Assembly (NCBI GenBank): GCA_948146395.1 | Contig: OX411551.1 | Coordinates: forward strand, 41,574,796 to 41,638,795 | Length of the DNA: 64,000 nt | Reading direction: 5' to 3' | DNA from: Fragum whitleyi | Taxonomy: Eukaryota; Mollusca; Bivalvia; Cardiida; Cardiidae | Shown: piece by piece, positions 10,562 to 20,100 of the stretch | Numbering within the stretch: the stretch's first letter is position 1 | Layout of the letters: each line of letters begins with the position of its first letter | The notes under the pieces: generated by a model | The model's input: only the letters and a program-made list of their open reading frames with translations | The model's database searches: none | What the model was told of the DNA's origin: nothing | Made by a program: the position numbers and the translations under genes

Positions 10562-10970
10562 GTATAGGCAGGCAATAACGACATTTATCATCATGCAGGG
10601 GTGTGGAAATACAACTTTTCTCCACTTGTCCATGGTCAAGTCAAGGTCAATTTTCTACTTGTCCAGGATCAATACGAACTTGTCCACAAAAAATGAAATG
10701 TTATTATTGAGAAAGCATTGTTTTAATGAAGAAAATGCTGTAATCCAGCATTTTCTTCATTAAAGACAATGTTTTTCCTCCACTTTCATACAAACAAAAG
10801 GATGTCTTTCCTCCTAGATCTTTTAAGTGCTGTATCAAGATTTGCTCTGGTATTTACTTGTCCACGGACAAGTGGCCTAGAAAAATGTACTTGCCCGCAA
10901 GTGAAAATGCCCGTGTCGGACAAGTCGGGCATGGGAATTCCACATCCTAGAATTTATGTATTGCAATGAC
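10562..10970. repeat. Dispersed 'ACTTGTCC' repeat with an internal hairpin
   Basis: Repeated ACTTGTCC and its complement GGACAAGT occur in opposed orientation (10622-10935). They flank a strong hairpin at about 10731-10764 (TTAATGAAGAAAATGCTG and its reverse complement). A related fragment is near 38340-38430. Non-coding. Confidence 0.5.
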
Positions 10971-11369
10971 GTAGTTTATATAAAAATGACAACGTTATTC
11001 TTTTCCGCTCGCTATCTAAATGAAGTGAAGACAATTTCCAAGTAAAAAGTCATGTCGATTTCAAAATTTTTCCGTAGAATTTTTCCTCAAGCGATTGGTC
11101 AAATTTTAGATGTACCATTTGGAACAAAATTGACCTTTGATTAACCACGCAAAATTATGTATTTACATCAACAACAAAATCTGCGAAAAATAACACAACA
11201 GCAATAAAAACAAAGGAATATTGATGACATAATCTAAGAAACGGCCTTATTTCCTTTTTCAGTATTTATATTTGGTCTGGGACTAGAAATACACATGTAT
11301 GGAAATTGAAGAAAAACAAGTGGTATGGTTACATTCGTATTTATAAATGAATGTTAAACATTTATATAA
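10971..11369. other. Intergenic, nothing recognised
   Basis: AT-rich, with no supported feature. Confidence 0.4.
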
Positions 11370-12625
11370 ATGTATCGAATAAGATAAAAGTTCAGATAAG
11401 AGAACCAGAATGGCCCTAAGCCGCTCACCTGAATAATATAAGATATATGCATATCAGAAGAAACTTGCAATCGAAAAGCGAGATATTTACCTAAAGGTTT
11501 GGGAGGAGAGCCCCGTTTAATGGTCTCAAAGTCAAAATAAGCCCCAACCCATATTTTGGCAACAATCAATATTCATGAACAAGTTTCAAAATGGGTCATC
11601 TTCGAAAAATTCAGACGAAGTTTGAAAAGATCGACCCATTAATTTCAGGACAAAGTTTAACCCAACACTGTCCGCCCGTATTTTGGAGTCAGTCAAAATT
11701 AAAAATAACCATTTTTTAAAAAGGGTTACCAAATGAACATTTTGCAAATTTTGGTTGAAATAGGCCCGCTGGTTACAAGGGAGAAGATGTTTAAGGTTTC
11801 TATGGTCTGCCCCGCCCTGCCCCGCTAATATTTTTGGGGTCATCTAAAATATGTTGAACAAGTTTTGAGTTTTGGTCACAAAAAAAATCTGCCGGGTTTG
11901 GTTGAAACCCGTCCATTGGTCGCGGAGAAGAAGATGTTTAATGTTTTCGGTGTCCATATTTTGGGGTCAAACAATATATCCTGAAAAAAATTTAAAGTTG
12001 GTCACACACCACACACACACAAAAAAATCTTCCGGGTTTAGTTGAAAGCACGCCATTTGTTATTGAGGACAAGATATTTCAAGATTTCAGGATCAATAAC
12101 GTTCCCTCCCTACCACGCCCATTTTTGGTTATCAATGGAAAATTCACGAACAAGTTAAGAGGAGAGTCACACATGGACCATTTCTGCCAAGTTTGGTTGA
12201 AATCTGACCATAGCTTATTGAGTAGAAGACAATTAAAGTCTTTTGGCTTAAAAACTGCCCTGTCCTGTTAAACCCAAAAAGGGGGGGGGGGGACAAAATT
12301 TTGCGAACAAGTTTTGAAGCAGGTCAGAAAAGGAACAAGTTTGGTTGAAATATGCCAATTGGTTACTGGGGAGAAGATGTTTAAAATTATCGGATTCAAA
12401 AGCTGCCCCGCCCTGCCACGCCCTTATTTGGGGGCCAAAAATTGTATGAACATGTATTGAGAAAGGTCACAAAAGAACATTTCCGCAAAGTTTGGTTGAA
12501 ACCCGCCCATTGGATACTGAGTAGAAGTTGTTTAAAGAATTGTTGAAGACTTCCGACGCACTACGGTCAAAAGGTGATCACAAAAGCTCACATTGAGCAC
12601 GTTGTTCACAGGCGAGAAAAAAAGA
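11370..12625. repeat. Long dispersed repeat with about six internal units of 150 bp
   Basis: Degenerate units share 'TTTGGTTGAAACCCGCCCAT', 'GAGAAGATGTTTAA' and 'TGCCCCGCCCTGCC'. The block ends with 'GATCACAAAAGCTCAC', a typical end of a common bivalve repeat (recalled). Partial copies lie near 44340-44600 and 49215-49420. The ORFs inside are open by chance and have no recognisable product. Confidence 0.65.
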
Positions 12626-13604
12626 AAATTATTAATGTTTACAGGTTATACAATTTGACAAACATGGAATACTACATTTACGGCTTTATGTCCTGATTTT
12701 TGCTATCTGTTCAACAAATATCTACTGTCCGCAATAATAAATATGGAAAAGTCAACCCAGATAATTCTATGTGACCCGTTTCGCGAAAAGAGATCGTTTA
12801 AAATTCCAAAAAATGCCGACTTGTCAGGCTGTGTTGTCTATGCAGTTTTACTAAGCTTGTCACTATTGTAATAAAAAAATCTGAATCTAGAATGATTATT
12901 CTTCGACCTTATCCAATGCTTTCCGTGGCGGGTCCAATGTTTCTATAAAAGGTGTCCCGTAATGACCTATAGAATTCAAGTTATTAGTCTCATAGTATCC
13001 CTATCTACATAGATAGGGGGTACTGTGTGACCAATTGCTCAAATTCCGTACATCATATATCTTTCATTGGTAGAATTTCAAGTAACTGTGATACGAACAC
13101 TACAAAAAGGGGGGTTGTTTTCCTTGTGTTGCATTTTTTTATTGAATTTGTACACTAGAATGAAGTAATTTAGATACAAAAGAGATTCGTTTGACCTCCC
13201 CCCCCTCGATGCCTCCACCCCCGAATCCCCTGTAGATTCACACCGTTTTCCGGAAGACGCATTCTTACTTACATATTAATGATCGAATCAATCAGCACCA
13301 GTTTGTGAGCAAACGGGATTGACGGGTGTTTTTTTTTTCTTTTCTTTTTTTTTGGGGGGGGGGGGGGAAATTTAGGACAAAAATCTTGCACCGTCCAAAA
13401 CTATTAATGAGAACTTTCGAACCCGCGAGAAAAGTAAGATCTGAATAAGCCCAGATCTTTAGTAACTGGATGCGAATCAGATTGTTCAGAACCCATAGAA
13501 TTTCTTGCGACATTGTCACGATTCAATCCATTTCTGGATTTGCGGGATATTGGATTTGTATTTTGATATTACCCGAAAGTAAAGTAGCGAGTGGTGTTTT
13601 ATGA
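12626..13604. other. Intergenic downstream of the channel gene
   Basis: Holds a weak, degraded copy of MITE family B (about 12771-12960, starting GTGACCCGTTTCGCG), a small stem at about 13000-13020, and pyrimidine/G runs at 13329-13366. No gene is seen. Confidence 0.4.
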
Positions 13605-13610
13605 TTTATT
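13605..13610 (-). promoter_or_regulatory. Candidate polyadenylation signal AATAAA of the channel gene
   Basis: AATAAA on the minus strand, about 235 bp after the stop codon at 13846-13844. It is the nearest canonical signal downstream of the stop. Confidence 0.5.
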
Positions 13611-13843
13611 TCAGAGCTTTTCATTCTTGCAGTGCAAAGACCATAAGTAATACTGATAAGTATCTAAATCTGCTACTCGATTTGTTATTAATCTACTTTC
13701 TAGTTTTCACTGTTGTGGATATTTTTCCTGTATAATAAACTGCCCACTTAATAACTCGAACACACTATGTTTATGATTCGTTTCAATACATTCAAAAAAA
13801 ACATGTTATAATATATGTCAAATGAGAATATTCTAATTTACAG

Positions 13844-14157
13844 CTAAGCCTCAGTTTCGATTGGTGACCTTGACCCTTTGTCCCCTTCGTCTGTCTCATT
13901 CGAAAGTTCATCTTTCTTAGATAAAAAGTTCAATCTTTTATACCACGCCTTTTTCTTCTTTTTCGTTTCTAGCGCATCCGTTATTTGTTTGAACTTCTGG
14001 ATCAAAAGTTTCTCGATAGAGGCCGTTCTTTGTTCAATAATTTCGATGCGTTTTGTAAGCGCATCGGGTTTGTTTGCTTTCCGTTCTAACAACCGGAAGT
14101 ACTCCTCGATTTCGACATTGTTCAGTGTGACATACCATCTCTTAACCATACGATGAC
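13844..14157 (-). CDS. Terminal coding exon 4 of the channel (coiled coil)
   Basis: It follows acceptor TAATATTTTGCAG, so the exon starts at 14157 with the two bases that complete a Gly codon split by the phase-1 intron. It encodes 103 residues including VEIEEYFRLLERK and IEIIEQRTASIEKLL, a probable coiled coil for tetramer assembly as in TRPA and TRPC channels. It ends at TAG. The frame begun at the internal Met (14149) is the same frame. Confidence 0.8.
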
Positions 14158-17100
14158 CTGCAAAATATTACAGACATACATACCACTATAGTTTTTCTCG
14201 TGAACCAAATTTACCCTCAAACAAACAAATAAATATAGATTGACAAAGAAATTAACGCATCTGTTTGCGCTGCGAAATTTTACAAGGTATAAATTGCGAT
14301 ATAATTAAAGAGAAACGTAAATTATAAGTAATATAGTCATTAGAGTTCAAGATAAAAGGACGGGAGTAAGATTGAAAAACTCGTCCATTATCTTTCCTCC
14401 AAACCCTACACTGTGGGAATTCTGAGACAATTCGAATGGATCCCTATCGTATAAAGCTTGGTGATTAAAAATGAAAATTAAAATCTCGGACGTTCCTTTT
14501 TCTGGATAGCAGATTCTTATATGAACAGATTATTTAGTTTACACTTAATGCTGATAGAAAACAATATATTGAAACTCTTTCGTAAAAAAAATCCTAAACC
14601 CGCCAAATACCATTATTAAAAAAAGTTATAATTAGGAAATGTACGTCCGTAAACAATAGAAAAAAGAGACAAATTATAACAAAGAGCATAGTTCTGTTTC
14701 TGTTTACCCAAGTATCCATATTTGATTGACACGGGTGAGAAAATACGACACAGTGGCAAAATCCTCTCAAGCTCAAGCCCCAGTCTGACGGACTCGATCC
14801 TCCAACCTATCGACTTCTCACGGAGAATCTCAGAATACGATTCGTTCATCATCGCAATCAGTAGATTCAGCATAATCACTGTACCCAACACGATGTACAG
14901 CAAGTAAAATGCTTTGATATAGTCGGTATTACGCCCAACTGATTGCATACCGTCTTCTAATGTATCGTCGAACAGATCACCCATACCGGTCATCAAGTTG
15001 AAGGTCATAAATGCGGTGTCTCCCGATGTCTTGTACTGATCAACCACCTCATCCGATACTTGGAACAACACATGTATGGCGAGAGAGATTGCTAGCAGCA
15101 CAAAGGCGTAGATTAGTAGAAAACGAATCACATCTCGTAGGATGATGCTTAAGAGCATCTTGTAGAAGTAATACACGACTTTAATACCCCTGGTGAAGCT
15201 AATAGACATCAGCCAGCCCATACAGATAGCGAATGCCAGGAGATAATCCTGATATTGATAACCAATTTTCAACAAAATGATCCAGATAATTACAAGAACT
15301 GCAAAGAATGTATAAACGCAATACAATGCATACGCCTTCACAATAGCCAATGTACTAGATAGCTTTCTATTTCTCCCGAGTTGTATCTGCCTCTTCACAT
15401 CGCCAGTGAAACAATGCTTAACGAAAGTTAATAACATGAGTAGAATTATGATTATGGGTTCCAAAGGAACTAGAAAATATAAAACAGCAGAATCGGATTT
15501 GGTTATATTGGTAAAGAGTGTTGTAAAATTTTCATCATTTATTCGTAATTTCTGTTGGATTTCTGTTCCGACATAAGTAAATATCGTCATATAGGCTACG
15601 TGTAGCACCAGTAGAATTGTGAATATCCAGCATACAATTGACATGTAGTGCCTTTCGATGATCTCTACCGGTGGAATGTCCATTATTTCTCCTGTATTCA
15701 GATTCTCCGGACATGTAACAAGCCACTCGACCCCAGACATTCTCTTTGTTTTATTAAACGAATCCTGTTTGAATGTTATACTATTTTCCAAGATAGACTG
15801 CTTTCTGTTTGTAGCAGGCGTTGTTGGTTTTGTTCTTGGCAAAAGCCAAGTAATGTCAAAACTGTGGGTACATCCATCTTCATCCTCATTCAGAAAGTAT
15901 GTCACATCTTGCATCATGAGTAGACGGGATAATATTTCTGGACAGCCAACTGCAAAGGCAGTATCACACACGGACAAACCCCTTTTATTTCTTTGATTAT
16001 GAATGATGTGGTATACAGCTTCTTCGGTGTACCTCGTCATTGTATCTGTATCACTTTCGTATGGAACACTGAGGTTGTTCTTGATGCACCACCATGTTAC
16101 TATGTTCTCCAGGATAACGTCAAAAACTTCGAGATGTTGTAGCTTGTTGTGTGTGTCCTGCATACAATCATAGATAATTCTATGCAACACAGTGTCCCCA
16201 TTACAATCCCTCTCAGAAATGTCTGCGCCTAATTCTATTAGACGTTGTACGCCCTCGGTGTGGCATTCTGTTGCAGCGAAGTTAAGCACAGTCTCTCTAG
16301 AAACGAAGGTTTGTTCGTTGATCCTTGCATCTCTTCTGGCTTGTTCAAATATATCAAGAATGATATCTAAAGCTTCAGGTTCGTTTGGTCTCACGGATTC
16401 ATGGATAGGAGTCATTCCATCCTTATCTTGATCTTTGATTGAGACGTTTCGGAACTGCCAAATAACATCCGGAGTTGCGTGCTTTGCAGCAATATGAAGG
16501 CAATTGTTTCCTAGATAATCTTTTGAATTCAGTATATCATAAGAATAGTTCTTGACAGTGTATTCCACCAATTTATTCACTGTATCCGCAGTGACTGTCT
16601 TGCAATATGCGACAGAGTGTAGAGCTGTTTCGCCTTTATTGTTTTTGGTACCTGGTTTTGCTTTCATGTCTATAAGGACTTTTATTGTATTTTCGAATCC
16701 TTGATAACAAGCAATGTGGAAAGCTGTATTTCCTTTCCTATTTTGCAGGTCAATCAGGTCTGAAGAGCCATACTTTTTGATAATTTCATGGTTGTCCTTC
16801 AACGCAGCATGGTGGAGAAAGGAATTACCCTCTTTATCAGTACTCTGAGTGTTCAATCCCATGCGCACTAGAAGGTGGATCTTTTCAACTTTACTTAGAC
16901 TTGCCGCAACACACAAAGGCTGCCTCTCAAGATCAAGCATTTCCTGGGTGGCTATCACCAAGGCTTCAAGCATTTCATCGTTATCTCTGTCTATAGCGTA
17001 TTGCCAAATATCATGACCTTCAAGATTCCTTCGTTGCAAATCAGCTCCCTGAGTAATAAACATGGTAGCTAATTCTACATGACCGAATTTCACCGCAAGC

Positions 17101-20100
17101 AGCAATGGCGTGTCCCCAAAGTCATCCGGTTTGTCAGTCTTCGATCCTTTCTCAATCAATAGTTTTACAATATCAATGTGTCCCTCTCTGGCTGCATTAT
17201 GTAAGGCCATTTCTCTACCTCTGATGCATAAATTTACATCTACAGACTTCTGCGCCAGTAAGAGTTCCACCATTTCCGTATTACCGTAGGCACAAGCCAT
17301 GATTAGTGGGGACACCAAACCATACTTTCTGGTATGTTGTGGATCGGCTTTACCTTCAATTATAAGTGTTTTAGCAACTTCGACATGACTGTAGCGTACA
17401 GCCCAATACAAAGCTGTCGACCCCTTTGAATTTTCAATATTGGGATCCGATCCCTGTTTAAGAAGAGCTTGAACTGTATCGATGTTTCCTTTTCTGGTCG
17501 CCCACATAAGTGCAGTTTCGTGTTTACAGTTCAAGGAATCTACATCCATTTCATTTCTTTCCAAGAACAGTTCTACCAAAGCAGTGTTTCCGTGATAGGC
17601 TGCGAGATGAAGGCACGGAAGCAACTTTGGGCGTTGACCCTCAATTTCAATAACAGTTTCCGTATTGACCATTTCCTTTTCCTTGTCAATATCAAGTATT
17701 TTGTTAAGAACTGTTTCAATGAGATCATTATTGCCTTTCTGGATAAGTATGTGAATTGCATTTTTGGAACTCTCTATACCAGTACAGTTTACTTTATATT
17801 TTGATGTTATTAGCTTTAAGTTTCCTTCTTGTATAAGACTAGTCGCTATATCCAGAGAATCGATTTCGAGAGCATAATGAAAACTGTTCATGTAGGTTTT
17901 GGGATCTCGAATCGCCTCCAAGTCAACTCCACTTCCGTGTTTGGCTCTCTTTGCAGTGAACTGAAATGAAGAGAAAGCCTCAATGAGTAAATTTATACTA
18001 GTTCTGATGATAAGGACCTTAGCAACAAAAACATTAAAAACTAAATATATCAACAAGTCTAAGAATAAGGATAATTTTGTCTGCATGGTGTTCTAAGTCA
18101 CTTTCAAAATCTTTGCAGTAATATCGGGGTGGCTGCAACACCTATTCATGTTTTCATATCGTTTTTCACAACAGTACACCCATAACATTCCGTCTGAGCT
18201 ACCCATCTTACTTAAATGTTTACTGATCACACGCCCACTACTGTCAATGACAATTGATCTCGCGTAAACGTGTGCCAAGTTGGGATTGGAAACAGGGGCT
18301 GGAGATGAATGGATTAATTGTTAATTAAGCACTCCAAAAAGTTATTTGACATTGAGAAATATTTTAACTACGATGAAAATATCTATACATGTGTAAAATA
18401 AATCGAGAAAGGTGTTCTTCGGGCAGCTTTTTGCTGACTTTAAACAGAATGTCTGATTTCGGTCAACGATTTGCAATGGTGACGTCGATTAAGACAGTAA
18501 CGTCGAAAGCGTCTGGCTGAAGAAAGTTTGACCTCTTGAATCTGGTTTAACCCTTTCCTGTTTTACAAAATTTTGGACCTGTCCAAATTCAAAGGTTTTG
18601 CAGACGAAAATTTAAAGTGGATTTAATTTGAAAAATAACCATTCTGTAGGGTAGAAAATAGTGTGGAAAAAGAAGAAATTGCTTGTCAGAAGCAATTTCT
18701 TCTTTTTTCACAATGATTTCTCAATCATAAAATCAAAGGCACGTAAAATGCAGGGATTAAACAGCAAAGGGTTAATACTGTCTGTTCGGAGATTCTACAC
18801 CGCCTAGTAATTAAAATTGTCTTTGAAGTTTCTATATGAAGGAAATAACCAAAATATCGTTACAGTATTCGCCGTGCTGGAAGAACGTTGTTTTTACGTG
18901 TCAGGCTTATCTTGCTCTATTAATAAGATGTTGAATATGTTTGTTCCCGAAGCAACAAAGTCATTTACAACGGTTTGTCTTATGACGCATGCGTTTTGGT
19001 GACCTATAATTTTATGACGTTATAACTACGCACATTTAACCATTTTCAACTCAAATCCCTGCATTGACGTCGATATGCAGAATGCCATCAAGTAACCCTT
19101 TGCAGATCACTGGAATTTCTTGAGTTACTTTAATTGTTCGCAAAACAACCAACAGTTATTGAATTTGTTGTCTTATTTAAGAAAAAATGCTTTTTAATAG
19201 GTGTCAAAGCACTTTCTATGAAGAGTATATAATATGACTTACGTCACGGGAGTGAAATAACCCCCGCTGAATTCTTTTGGTATTACATCGGTGTTATTAC
19301 ACGAGAAAAACTGTGCAATTGAGCTAAGAGCGGATAGCAACATTATATTTTCGTTGTGTAAATGACGTCAATATGAATTTGCTGACGTTATGTCACAAAC
19401 GGCATTATATGTTTCGCTGGATAACTTGAATTGATAAATTACTAGAATTTTCTTCGTTTTGTCAAACAACTGCAGTTCATATCATAAAAACAATAATAAA
19501 TTTTGAGCATCGAAGACAGAATGTATTAAACTCGTCAGCTAAAGCTCATGAAAATATATGCAAAGCCTTGTTTTTTATCTTCTATTGATGACTCGTGCAA
19601 TAAATGTGGTATTGAATGATCAATATCAAATGAGTATCAAGTCTATAAAAAACATTTCTATCAAGCAATTGCGGCCGAGCGTTGCATCCGCTTTACATTT
19701 AAGATTTAAGACTTAGCATGCTGATTTCAAAATTTGTTTCATACGAAACGCATACTTTTATGTCATTTTCATCCACTCTGGGCCAGGTTTGATTGCCTCA
19801 TTTATTAAATTTAGTTAATAACTTCGTAAAATTGACAAGGTGAATGATCTTTTGGAATGAAATTAAATGAATACGATGAGAGAGTATTGGGCGAAATTAA
19901 AGGGATGTAATCCAATATCGCTTATTTTGTTCAGGATGAACTTAGCGGTATTTATGATCTCCCTTTAATAACATATGTATACAAGTAGCTTCCTATTTCT
20001 TCAAGAACCAAATAGACGCCTAGAATTTCAATTATTTCATTGAAATCGGGATTTTTTATCGAAAATATTGATTTTGAATGTAGTTGTTTATTCTATCTTT

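Noticed and set aside
14616..14707. C-terminal reading-through of the large ORF
   Set aside because: Donor GTAAAC at 14707 joins in phase to the coiled-coil exon at 14157-13844. The read-through tail has no features.
15535..15996. ORFs on both strands within 15535-15996
   Set aside because: Shadow frames of the channel's large exon.
17961..18086. N-terminal extension of the large channel ORF (42 residues up to a Met at 18086)
   Set aside because: A strong acceptor (TTCATTTCAG) lies at 17961, and upstream exons at 20761-20940 and 22760-22861 join in frame and have paralogous counterparts, so the extension is intronic.
18093..18278. 61-codon minus-strand ORF in intron 2
   Set aside because: I could not match it to a family and it does not join in frame with neighbouring exons by clear splice sites. 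Kept only as a remote possibility for an alternative exon.
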